From Pholis gunnellus (taxonomy: Eukaryota > Chordata > Actinopteri > Perciformes > Pholidae): a stretch of 64,000 nt of DNA. Below the pieces are notes generated by a model. It saw only the letters and a list, made by a program, of their open reading frames with translations. It did not search any database and was not told the origin of the DNA. Shown here piece after piece: positions 14,970 to 24,886 of this stretch. The stretch spans positions 14,140,638 to 14,204,637 of the forward strand of contig OU342816.1 of NCBI GenBank assembly GCA_910591455.2, in the 5' to 3' direction. The translations under genes and the position numbers were made by a program. Positions within the stretch are counted from its first letter, which is position 1, and every line of letters starts with the position of its first letter.

Positions 14970-15199
14970 GTTTTGTCGACTAAACGATTAGTGGATTTAA
15001 TCGGCAGATCAATAAAACTGAGTTTCTCCACAAAGAATCACACAAAAGCACCACGTTAAATCTTGAGTTTAGCAGAACTGTGTCAATAACTTTCTTGGAA
15101 ATAAGTCATCCAGCATGAAAAATGCATAATAAAAAAAAGAACAAATCGAAATCAACTAAGACCTAAGCCACCGATTCATCGACTAATCGGGCAGCCCTC
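14970..15199. mobile_element. Degraded hAT-type MITE fragment (tentative)
   Basis: The right end, read on the minus strand, is AGGGCTGCCCGATTAGTCGA, the CAGGGCTG start typical of hAT-group elements in fish. About 200 bp to the left is GTCGACTAAACGATTAGTGG followed by AATCGGCAGATC, a diverged inverted version of the same motif. No target duplication could be confirmed. Confidence 0.4.
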
Positions 15200-16605
15200 G
15201 TTCTTGCACCTACGAGGAGTACTGCACAGTAATACACCATATACGCAAGTTACGTCAGGAACGTAGTTATTTTACACAACAAACAAAGGTATTGTAACCA
15301 AAACTGCAATATTTTCCTTAACCTAACCAAGCCCAAACAGGTTCTGCACTGCAGAGGCCAGCTCAGGCGCACTGATCGCCCGTGTTGCTGGACATTCGTA
15401 GGAGAACGCACACAAATTTTGAAATAACTTTTCTTCAGATATATCATGCGTACGAGGATACGTTGCTTAATAAATACTATGAGGAAGGATTTTAAAACTC
15501 AGCAAAGTCATCAAAATGAAAATAATGTTGTCCTCCATCTCGAAATCTGAATCAACCTTTCAACGACTAGCAACAGAAAAATCACTAACTCTGGCAAACA
15601 ATCGAAAATCATATCATAAAATCCTATTCAGGCATTAGCAATCACCAAGTATCACCTCTCTGCAAACCTTCAACTGATAACTTCACATCCCTCAAGGGTG
15701 GCACTCTCATTTTAACTCTAGAACCAGTGTGACGAATAGTTTTGTCTCTCTGATTAGCCCCCATCACCTTACACTCTTTCGGGTTGCAGAATGATGACTT
15801 TGGATATGGTAGATCACTCCGATAGCACAAGGTCAGAAGTGGTAATAAACACTAGACTCAATCCATCTGGCTGCAGACAGACCACGACAAGAAAGGCCAC
15901 AGTCTGTCTCCACTTCTGAAATCATATTCTATTTAATCTGGCCATTATTCAATCGCTTTTTTTTAAGGTGGTGTGGCTCTCCATATCTTAATGTTTGTGA
16001 CTAGACTCCAAATTTAATTTCCATTGACCTGGAACAGGAACTGGAAATCAATAGATGTAATTAAATTGCTCAGCCTTCTAACAGTGTGATGCTGTCATTA
16101 GCCTTTTAATAAACCCCGGGCCTATCAAATAATGTGATCAATTTCTTTGAATCTCTTCCTCTATCGTAAAAGAGCAGAGCTAAGGCTCAGTTGTCTAATT
16201 ATCTCCCTTTTGGTTCCTTTGACTTTCCCTCCCGTATGAGGTGCAGAGAACTGCGGGGGTGGCAGAATATTTCAGCAGCATCGTGAATCATAGAAAAAGT
16301 ATTACATCCCAATTGTACTTGGTATGGTGACAGGTTGACACAGTGTTTTTTGTGTGAAAGGTGGAAGGCAAGAAAGTGTTGATTTGAAAATTTCTTGAAA
16401 ATATTGTAAAAACTGTAAAACTAAATAAAAACCTCTGTTAACCGATGTGTATGCCTCCCCTGGTGCATATCTGCGTGCATAGCAAAGGTTTGACGATATT
16501 GTCAGGTCTCAGATCTGTCAAACGCACAAAACACATTAGCTCCTCACCAAGCCGACAATATTGGCCCAATTTGAGGTCACAAATACCACACGTTGAACAG
16601 TTTGT

Positions 16606-16620
16606 CCACTAGAGGGTACT
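16606..16620 (+). promoter_or_regulatory. CTCF-like core motif in intron 1
   Basis: CCACTAGAGGGTACT fits the vertebrate CTCF core CCASYAGRKGGCRSY at 14 of 15 positions. Motif match only. Confidence 0.35.
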
Positions 16621-16868
16621 GACATGTTTATTTTTAAACTTAAAAATGTCAAGCTCAGTAGGCTTCATACCTTGGTCACAATGCCGTAATAACAAATGGG
16701 CCCTTGGTCTATCATCCACCCACCTATCATCTACTGAATATTTAACTCAAATATATACATCAGCATTAAAATAAGTCTGTTTTTTGCAGACAATTGGAAT
16801 ATGGAGGAAGAATGGTGAAATCTAAACCTGAGGTTAGGCACAATGTCTAATAAATTAAATTAAATCAT

Positions 16869-16870
<2 letters not shown>

Positions 16871-16905
<35 letters not shown>
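16871..16905. repeat. (TA)n microsatellite in ncam1 intron 1
   Basis: About 17 uninterrupted TA units, followed 20 bp later by an 18-bp palindrome (16927-16944). Confidence 0.95.
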
Positions 16906-16909
<4 letters not shown>

Positions 16910-17771
16910 TATTCTTCCCCTCTCCAAGGACCCCTGGGGGTCCTCAAACTCCACTTGGAGCACACAGTTGCAGTCTGAAAGAGGGGCAGATGCAGGGAGG
17001 GAAGGAGGATGTGAGAAGCGGGAGCGGTGGGGGTTGAGGGGGGGTAATGGGTCCCCCCCTCCCTCCCTATATAACCATGGGAGCGCTCGGATTGGATTCT
17101 ATTGTATACATTGAATGACTATTCAGTCGTCCTCAATGGATGACGAATTCCCTCCCAACCAACCAACCAAATTAAAACAAAAAAAAACGATCAAATCAGC
17201 CAGGCCCTGTGGGCTGTCAACGTCATTTTGCGCCTAAAAACGCACTGCGCTATTAAGTTGGAAACTCAACTGTTCTTATTTGGCTAGATAGAAAAAAAAA
17301 CAAAAAAAACAAACGGAGGTTATGTCACATAAAGAAGGTCAGAGGCTGTTAACCTACATGGTCAGGCTGATGGTAAACTAAAATCCCACACTGACACATA
17401 AACGCAGAATAACGTTTTTTGTGCCAAATCCGGTGATGGCCAGAGACGGAAAGGTGGCCGCATCTAATCCACCCTGGGAATAGAGTTCAAGCGCGTGCTT
17501 GTAAGAAAACACAATTTGATTTTACGGTCTTGATAAAATGTCCCTTAAAGCGGTTTCCAGCGGACTGAAACAAAGCATCCCCCGCGAAGAGCGAGAGACG
17601 CTCCGGACACCGCATCCCCTGTGCGTCACGCGGCTGACCCAGCAGAAGTGAGACAGCCGAGCTGGACTTTCGGGTGAGCCGTATAGTTTTGGGCTTATTT
17701 GACATTTGAAGCGGAAAAACGGTGGTTTGCACGCAGCCAAAGAGAGTGTAAAGCACCAACTGCTGGCTCGA

Positions 17772-17785
17772 GGGGGGGGGGGGGG
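17772..17785 (+). repeat. Poly(G) run of 14 near ncam1 exon 1
   Basis: Uninterrupted G tract in the CpG-rich block, about 530 nt into intron 1. Confidence 0.9.
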
Positions 17786-18316
17786 CACAGGAGCGTCCCT
17801 GCATCACCACCAAGTCCTGATCTCAGCCAGCATCCACGAACAAATTAACTCGAGTCTAAGGCGGATCAAAAAAAATAAAAAAAAACAACACAGCACGTGT
17901 GGGTCAAAATGAGGCAAAGCGATGTGCCTTAACTCGGGATGGTAAGCCTGAGCTGGCACGCTCCTCTGTAATGCGCGGAGATATTCAAAAATGCACCGAA
18001 GGCAAGCGGCTCCTGATACGAAAATATACCCCGAGTATGGCTCTGGTATTCCACGCAGTTTGCAGCACAAACGAGCGACGATCCTCTCACTTCTCAGAGA
18101 AACTTTTGGTACGATCGTGATGATTTGCGCAGAGGCACCAGCAGCTCTAACCTGACGCCGCTGTCCGGAGTCAGTGAACAAGGATGCCGCTGGCGGGACC
18201 AGAGGATGCTGCTCCCGGAGTCAGCGCAGCTCGGCCTTGGCGTTGCACAGATTTTTGCTTTTGGCTTCAGCCTTTGAATAACGTTCTGCGAATATTAAAT
18301 AACACAAGCTTCTCAC

Positions 18317-18368
18317 CTGCACAGCCAGCGAATAGCAATCCCCAGATGAGGTCCCGTATTTGAAGCAT
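18317..18368 (-). CDS. ncam1: First coding exon (signal peptide) of an NCAM1-like neural cell adhesion molecule
   Basis: Read on the minus strand, an ATG at 18368-18366 opens 17 codons, MLQIRDLIWGLLFAGCA, plus one G, then a consensus splice donor GCAG|GTGAGA at 18317/18316. From established knowledge, mammalian NCAM1 starts MLQTKDLIWTLFFLGTA: 11 of 17 residues are identical, including M-L-Q, D-L-I-W and the final A, and K/R is conservative. In NCAM1 the first coding exon likewise holds only the signal peptide, and the next codon (Val) starts with G, which fits the phase-1 split seen here. The peptide has a charged n-region (R5) and a hydrophobic core (LIWGLLFAG). An in-frame TGA 12 nt upstream (18380-18378) fixes this ATG as the start; position -3 is A. 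NCAM1 is an Ig/FNIII cell-surface protein for neuronal adhesion and axon growth. No later exon is visible in 1-18316, so intron 1 exceeds 18 kb. Whether it is ncam1a or ncam1b cannot be told. Confidence 0.75.
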
Positions 18369-18568
18369 TGTAATGTGTCACAGATATTCTCCTTGCAGAG
18401 CAGACGCACTTTTAAAACAAGCGAGGTGTCTCTACTGAGGAAAGAAGGGGGGGGAGGTAAAGAGAGCCGTTCCAGGGGAAGACAACTGCTACCGGACGGA
18501 TTTTTGGTCCTTGTCGCTACCCGTGTTCACGGCACAATGAGTGACAAGCAGCAGCCGTAGCACGCACT

Positions 18569-18722
18569 CACACACACACACACACAAGCAGTCAGTAGAC
18601 ACTAACACGAATTACTCCGCCCGGTAGGCGATACCCCCGCACAAGAGAGAGAGAAACGCACACACACACACACACTCGCACAAGAGAGAGAGAGAGAGAG
18701 AGAAAGAGACACACACACACAC
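18569..18722. repeat. Compound CA/GA microsatellites in the ncam1 leader/promoter
   Basis: Four short arrays in sequence on the plus strand: (CA)n at 18569-18586, (GA)n at 18643-18654, (CA)n at 18659-18675, (GA)n at 18683-18702, then (CA)n again at 18709-18722. On the minus (sense) strand they read GT and CT. They are likely transcribed or at the core promoter and should be length-polymorphic. Confidence 0.85.
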
Positions 18723-18725
18723 AAG

Positions 18726-18735
18726 AGGGGGCGGG
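18726..18735 (-). promoter_or_regulatory. GC box (Sp1/KLF-type site)
   Basis: GGGGGCGGGC on the plus strand, a near-ideal Sp1/KLF binding core. It lies about 360 nt upstream of the ncam1-like ATG and next to the CA/GA microsatellites, where a TATA-less promoter would be expected. Motif match only. Confidence 0.45.
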
Positions 18736-19361
18736 CTGAGGTGAATGCAGTAACAAAGTAGTGCGCAGAGCTGACAGTGTAGACAGCAGATGGTCACCAA
18801 GGGCTCTAATTCGGATTACTGAGTTTACAAACCCGCTAACTGAGGTTTAGAAACACATGGAGCAACATAATTATTCTAGACGGAGGACTAATTAATGTTA
18901 AAAAAAAAAAAATACATTTCATATATAGCCTAAATTGTTTAAATAATTAATATTTATTTTTTTTATTCTAAACTACCTTGTTGTTTCATTTAAACCGCAA
19001 AACATCACACTTGCAAAATGTTTAGGCTCATGTATTTGGTTCGATCAAGGTATTATTTTGGTTAATATGTCAAATATCTCGAAATAACTTTCTTAAAATA
19101 ACTATTTGTTTTGGTTGGGTACTGACTGTTCTTTCAGTTAGTTGTGTGAAGTTTATAAGCAACATTTCCAGAGGATTTTCTTGTTCAAACAGCTTCATTA
19201 ACTTCAGCAGAACAAGATGTTAACGCAGCATTGACATATTATCACCTTACAAAGTTATTATGGTGAAGTTGTTTAAAAAAACTGGCTTATTCACACATCC
19301 AGCCGCTACGTTACAGAGCAACATTAGCATTCATTTAAATCAGGCAGAAACCTCCGCTTCT

Positions 19362-19906
19362 GAAAAGTGAAGCCAATTCGGAAGTGCATTAAACTTGCAT
19401 TATTCTTAATGGCCAGCAGGGGGCGACTCCTCCGGTTGCAAAAAAATTGGTCAGTTTGAATAGAAGAAAAGAGAAAATGACACTACTTCTCATTTGATTT
19501 ATTACCTGAGTAAACATTGTAAACGTGAGTTTATAGTCTCAATGGCTAAATTAAAGTCTTCTTCAATACAGCATGATGTTCATTTAGTAAAAGCATGGTC
19601 CCATTTAGAGTAAAATAGATGATTAAGCATACTTTAAGGCATGGCTAACTTGTGATTGTCAGATCACAACTTGAACCTTCATAGTGTCTTTTTAGGTAAT
19701 TCAAGTTAATTGTAACCTTTTTGGTTGCCAAAAAATGTCCAAAACATTATTCAGTTGTACTTAGCTTCATCCTCTCGTGTCACTTCTGGTTGCAAAAAAA
19801 CAAGATGGCGCCATCCGAAATGCCAAACTTAAGGCTTCAAAACTGCAGTCAACAAACCAATGGGTGACGTCACGGTGACTACGCCCACTTCTTATACCAG
19901 TCTATG
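19362..19906 (+). repeat. Dispersed repeat family A, copy 1
   Basis: About 545 bp, starting GAAAAGTGAAGCC and ending near ACCAGTCTATG. It shares with copies at 24276 and 38827 a CCAGCAGGGGGCGAC block near the start, a middle with TTTATTACCT and GTCCCATTTA-AGTAAAATAGA wording, and an ACCAATGGGTGACGTCAC block near the end. I know this type of unit as abundant in percomorph genomes but cannot name the family. No ORF, so non-autonomous. It is the most complete copy here and also has AAGATGGCGCC at 19802-19812. Confidence 0.85.
19413..19427 (+). promoter_or_regulatory. CTCF-like core motif inside repeat A copy 1
   Basis: CCAGCAGGGGGCGAC fits the CTCF core at 14 of 15 positions, about 1.05 kb upstream of the ncam1-like ATG. 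Confidence 0.4.
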
Positions 19907-22900
19907 ATTTGTAGTCGTGTTTGCATCCGCCTGATGTATGTTGAGTCCATACTCTCTCTAAAAATGTGCCACGGCACCACAAACCTAGCCTCCATTAAAA
20001 GGTTTTGCACGCTAATGATAAATTTACCGGCTGGAGCAGTCAACCTGAGACGAGTACCACTGGTGTAAGCGTCTAACAGTACTTGAAGAGTAGAGGGGCC
20101 CCACTCTCCTCTCGGTATGTGAGGGGGCCGCTTGATTTGAAAAACCTAGACTGATCATTAGCTTCTGCTGGACTTTAAAATGGTGAGGTTGAATGACTAC
20201 ATCGCTACACTACATTCCATCCACTTTACACACACATACTGTATTTGACAGTTATATAAAGATGCTAATCCAAACCTATCCTTTGAAGTATTCACTAGGT
20301 GTCTTCATGGACTAACTTCACTGGCAAGCAGAGGTGTAGGAGTTTAACTTTTTTAGCTCTTTTGCCTCACAAAATAAAACCAGATTGCCAACCAGGGTTG
20401 CTGTTTTGCCGTTTGCTGTCCACTGTCTGCAGTCTAGCGTTTGGTTCAGGGAATCCTCTGACCAGTTTGTTGCTAGGGGAATGGCAAGGTACAACACATA
20501 GTGAGTCAGTTTTAATATTTAAGGGAACCATGAGCTACCCACCTAAAAAGCCTTTCTGTTTTGTGTGCATCCTCTAACTCACGAGTATCGCCTACTTAAA
20601 GTAAAGTTATAGACACATTTCCATATGTGTATGTCACGTCGTATATCCTGTGAAATATTCACACATCTGGGAGTTGTTTTTCAGTAGTAGCTCCTCCACC
20701 TGCCCTCAGTGTGTTGGCCTGCCCCGCACACCTGTGGCTCATTCCCTCATCAGTCCTCCCTTCTTCCGGCCTCACCATCTGCACATCATTAACTCCTTAT
20801 CGGCGCTGCTAGGTTTAAAGCTATTGTTTGGATTAAACTACTGGGGAAAGAGACATGCTCTATTTTACATAATTGGCTCTATAATCAGAAGCTAGTTTGA
20901 TTGATTATTGAAATTCAGGAGCAGGCATTAAGATAGAAAGTAGGTGCAATTTTATATTCAATTAAGCTTTTTTTTAATAGCATGAGAAAAACATTATTAC
21001 ACAAACCATGATGTGGTGTTCAGCTGAACATGTTGTTTTGTTTCAAGTCTCTGTTAATCCCCAGACCCAAACTCCTTTAGATCATTTTAAAGTTAAGTTC
21101 CTACTTAAGTCTTTCAGCAGAGGTTGTTACTCATTAGCTTATCATTAGCTTAGCTATACTTAAATGTGACACTGTATCCAAAATATGTCTTTTGAGGATC
21201 CAACACTCACCTTCTTGAAGGTTTCAGGTGTCAGTCTGACAAATGCAACTTCAGTGCAAGAATGTTTTGAATGTATGTGGCTTGTGAAAAATGGGTCTAA
21301 TATTTACTTTGGCGACAGTGGAGAGCAAACAATCGATCCTTCTCCTCAGGACCTGAGTAAGTCTCCTAAAGGGACGGGGCAGTGGCAAAACCACATGACA
21401 CAAAAACAGTTAACTGACTCGTTAGTCTTCTTTCTGAACTGTCTCTAATAATAAAGATAATCGTGATTGTTTTAATCAATGTTTAGATAACGATTATTTG
21501 ATAACCACTGATTATTTTATTTATTTTTACGATACAATATTTTTATTGCACTTTCACAAAATAAATAAAACAGCACTGCTTTTACTCCAATGTTGTGTAA
21601 CTACAAATGTCCAAATCTTTGCAACGAAAAACTGGTCCTTATTCACAGCATCTGCTTTAAAGCAAAACTATTTACCCCAAATTATCCTATATCGATCTAC
21701 TAAAATACTGTTGTTGTTGTGTGCTTTTAGCAAACAGCTCTTTTCTGGCTGATGAATTGAAGTCCAATATTCACTCTCCTTTCAGATCTGTTGTGGTTTA
21801 CACCAACCTCTGAGAAAACAACATCTGGATCTTTAACTATATGCTAGTCGATAACTCTGCTAACTCTGTTTGCTGATTGGTGCCCATGGCCAGATAGTGT
21901 GCAGTGGGTTTATCCGACTTCCCAACTCGGGAAACGGGACCATCTGAGGATCATGAAAATGCACCATTAAACTCGGATTTAAGCTGAGCACAAAGAAATG
22001 TTTCCCCTTCAGCAGATGCATCTTCTGCACATATACATCAAACTCTGACTGCTCAAACAACCACCAAGAGTACAACATTGATTTAAGTGAAACAAGGATT
22101 AACTGCACTGCCCCAGTCAAATAAAACCAGTCTGAGTTTTACATTTCTTGTATAAGTCACCATTAACGTATCAATGTTAGTGATTCCATTCGGTCTGAGG
22201 TAGAAAACTAAGACAGAGCTTTAAGGAACTCAGAGGAACAGATTTTTGAAAGAATAGCTTAATTAGTGCACATCCTCTAAAAATAGGACGTCCTCTGCAG
22301 TGTGATACCAAAGTCTCCTTGAACAGTTTATTTATACTTTAAAAAGGAAGGTGATGTTGTGTGTAAAAACGAAGGCTGTGTGCCAGCAAAGAGACAGCTC
22401 CAGAAGTCCAGCTGGAGGAAAAAAATAATTCCAAAGGGATGAATAGTTAGATTTTTGGCAGTAACTGAGTTTGAATGAACAGGACTCGTTTGACATGTGA
22501 TTCAAAACCCGGGTCACATTTAAAAAAACAACACCAAAAACATCTGTCGGCAGGGACTGACAACCCAGAAGGGTGCCAAGAATACTCCCTGCAACAATAC
22601 AATTTCAGTTTCGTTGAGTTTGAGACAATGTTGTGCCATCCATCAAATATCTTTCTACCTTAAAGTTAAATGCATTTTAATAAGTAGAAATATTTCCTAT
22701 TGGAGAGGGCCAAAAATATTCCAGAATAGGACTACTGATAACTTTGCAGGACCCTTGGTGGTTGGGAACTTGGCCACGTTCAACATTACACGTCTGCCTC
22801 AATCTACAGCTGTAAAAGTAGTAGAAGTGAGGACAGCAACTACAGAATCACTGCCAGAGTTCAACAAAATTACAACAACAGAGCCCCTTCAAAACCTGCA

Positions 22901-24275
22901 CTGGGCCGTTTACCAGATTGTTTGGTTTCTAGTTCTGGACAAAATCTATATTGCACACAAATATCATTTTTCTTTGTCATTTGGAAAAAGGCCCGTGGAC
23001 CTTTTATGGTCAAAAATCCAGTCAAATGTTCACATTTCACCTTTAAATCCTTGCATTGTTCAACATTTCACAGAAGTCATGCTCTCAAAACCATTTAACC
23101 TAAAGACTGTCAATCACAAAGTGACTCAAAGCACTGTTCAATGCTTTTGCCTTTTTTCTTGGCGTGTGATGTAGAAACAATGTCCACATATTCTTCTAAA
23201 CCAGGAAATAAGACTAAACCAATACACAATTTGGTTTTCCTCCACTTCATTCAACTCATTGTAGAGTTCCTGTTCTTGGCCTCTTCCAGAATCTAACACT
23301 ACAGCAATTACCTTTTCACATACACTTGTCAACGTCGACTTGATTGTTTAAAAATCCAGGTGAACCGTTTTGCTACAGGAGCAGCCAGTTACCTGAGATA
23401 TGATAGTAGAATAGGATTAAGGGCTCAGTCAGAGAAAAAATAATTTCCTCCTTTTTTTTCAAATCTTAACAATATTTAGCAGTTGGACCCAGAGTAAAAT
23501 GTCTTGCCTTCAAAACCCATGCCTTCCAATACCCATACTACCATACTATTATTAGATTTAGTATGTCCCAATACGTAGTAAAATGCATTATGCCAAAAAT
23601 ACCATGACGTTCTGGTGCAACCAATGGGTTTAGCTCCAGTTCTCAGAGGTGTTCATTCAGACATTTGGTTGATGTGCTTGGCTGAGGAGTAAATGGTCCA
23701 AAGCTTCCATCTGTCGGATTGTGATGAAAAACTAATTGTAGCAATGTATAGTAGTGGTCTGGCATACTGGTTTGTGTGTTTATTTCTCATAATGTGTTAT
23801 TTTAACAGGCTGTGACACTCTTTCCCTCCCCCGCTCACACAAATACGTGCATGTCTTTCACACATGCTGAATAGGTGTGGATGAGCCGAGTTTCTTTTCC
23901 AGGGATAAGGGAAGAGACTGAGACCATGTTCACACTAAACAGGTTAAATCTGAAAACCCATGGTATCCTCTATGTTGTGTCCTTCGGTCGCACAATGTCA
24001 CAGTTTTCCACACCAACAAGATAAATATAGCCTTTCAGAAACACTCTCCGGTCAGCTCAGGTGCTATCACAGAAGCCAAATTCCTGCCACCACTAACTCA
24101 TTTAGCTTCTGTATGTTAGCATGCGTGTCATTTTATTCCACATTTTATAACAAAAATGTGTCATTGTCCTAATACTTTCGGAGTGCACTTTCTTTGTAGC
24201 CTACGTTTACGCATTTTATAATTAAGCTGATTGATTTATTAGAAATCTTACCATCAAGGGGCAATGTCTGGGTTT

Positions 24276-24886
24276 GAAAAGTGAAGGCAATGCGTAACTG
24301 CCTTAAACCTGCAATATTTCTAATGGCCAGCAGGGGGCGACTCCACTGGGTGTCAAACGTTTGGTTTTATAGATAAGTCTATGATAAAAGGACCCTACTT
24401 CTCACTTCATTTATTACCTCGGTAAACACTTTCCCAATGAGTTCACGGCCTCAATGGAATAATTTCAAGTGTGCTTCAATAGAGCATGATATTCATTTTG
24501 GGTAAATTATGGTCCCATTTACAGTAAAATAGACAATAAAGCCAGACATGCTTTAAGGTGTGGCCACTTTCCAATTGCCAACTTTCTACCACGACTTCGC
24601 TACCACGGCGTTGTTCAGTCTTCGGCTGTACTAAAAGACTCTCAAAGCAGTCAGTAACTGTAAGTACATGTTTTAATAAGCAGGTTTTCTAGTTGCCAAA
24701 ATTAGCATCCCGATTAATATCACAGTTAATGTGAATTATGGATGCACCCTTGCTAACCAAGCTAGCTAGCTGGCTCTAAAAGAAAGAGTTGGTGGCAGCC
24801 AAAATGCCAAACTTGAGGCTTTAAATCGGTAGTATACAAACCAATGGGTGACGTCACAGTGACTACATCGACTTCACGAACTCATA
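24276..24886 (+). repeat. Dispersed repeat family A, copy 2
   Basis: Same order of blocks as copy 1: GAAAAGTGAAGG start, TGGCCAGCAGGGGGCGACTC, the TTTATTACCTC and ATGGTCCCATTTA middle, and ACCAATGGGTGACGTCAC near the end. It has extra sequence in the middle (about 24590-24780) relative to copy 1. Same orientation as the other two. Confidence 0.85.
24327..24341 (+). promoter_or_regulatory. CTCF-like core motif inside repeat A copy 2
   Basis: Identical 15-mer, CCAGCAGGGGGCGAC, at the same place in the repeat as in copy 1. Confidence 0.4.

Larger units (their letters stand above)
1..18316 (-). other. 5' part of ncam1 intron 1 (inferred), no exon seen
   Basis: If the exon at 18317-18368 is ncam1 exon 1, all of this lies in its first intron. 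I looked for an exon encoding the start of the first Ig domain on the minus strand and saw none. The stretch is AT-rich with scattered short ORFs on both strands that show no domain. It contains microsatellites, short hAT-like fragments near 10197 and 14970-15199, and quieter segments with few simple repeats (about 3390-3770, 6500-6900, 8930-9130, 15860-16260) that are candidates for conserved noncoding DNA. Confidence 0.6.
17400..18560. promoter_or_regulatory. CpG-rich island-like block around ncam1 exon 1
   Basis: CpG dinucleotides are visibly denser here than in the AT-rich flanks, for example at 17560-17690 and 18100-18240. The block covers the signal-peptide exon and extends about 900 nt into intron 1. 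It also holds a 14-G run at 17772-17785. Long ORFs in it on both strands reflect GC content and not coding sequence. This is the usual setting of a vertebrate transcription start. Confidence 0.55.
18369..18735 (-). promoter_or_regulatory. ncam1: Probable 5' leader and core promoter of the ncam1-like gene
   Basis: The sequence directly upstream of the signal-peptide ATG, on the minus strand, is CpG- and GC-rich. It contains CA and GA microsatellites and a GC box at 18726-18735, with no convincing TATA box. Neither this stretch nor the next 120 nt upstream contains an ATG on the minus strand (the first is at 18858-18856), which suits an untranslated leader. Established knowledge: mammalian NCAM1 promoters are TATA-less and GC-rich. 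The transcription start is not determined. A possible 3' splice site (long C/T tract then CAG, ending at 18435) would give a noncoding upstream exon and a 118-nt second exon, 18434-18317. Confidence 0.55.

Noticed and set aside
17053..17090. CTATATAACC box after a C-rich tract, possible TATA promoter
   Set aside because: It is 1.2 kb inside the inferred intron, has no associated coding start or conserved exon, and TATA-like words are common in this AT-rich DNA.
17487..18181. Several 88-125-codon ORFs on the minus strand near the CpG block
   Set aside because: They overlap in different frames, show no domain, cross poly(G), and lie in GC-rich intron sequence where stops are rare.
18221..18409. 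Minus ORF of 62 codons overlapping ncam1 exon 1 in another frame
   Set aside because: It starts at GTG and runs through the splice donor at 18316; the signal-peptide frame with ATG, upstream stop and phase-matched donor explains the region better.
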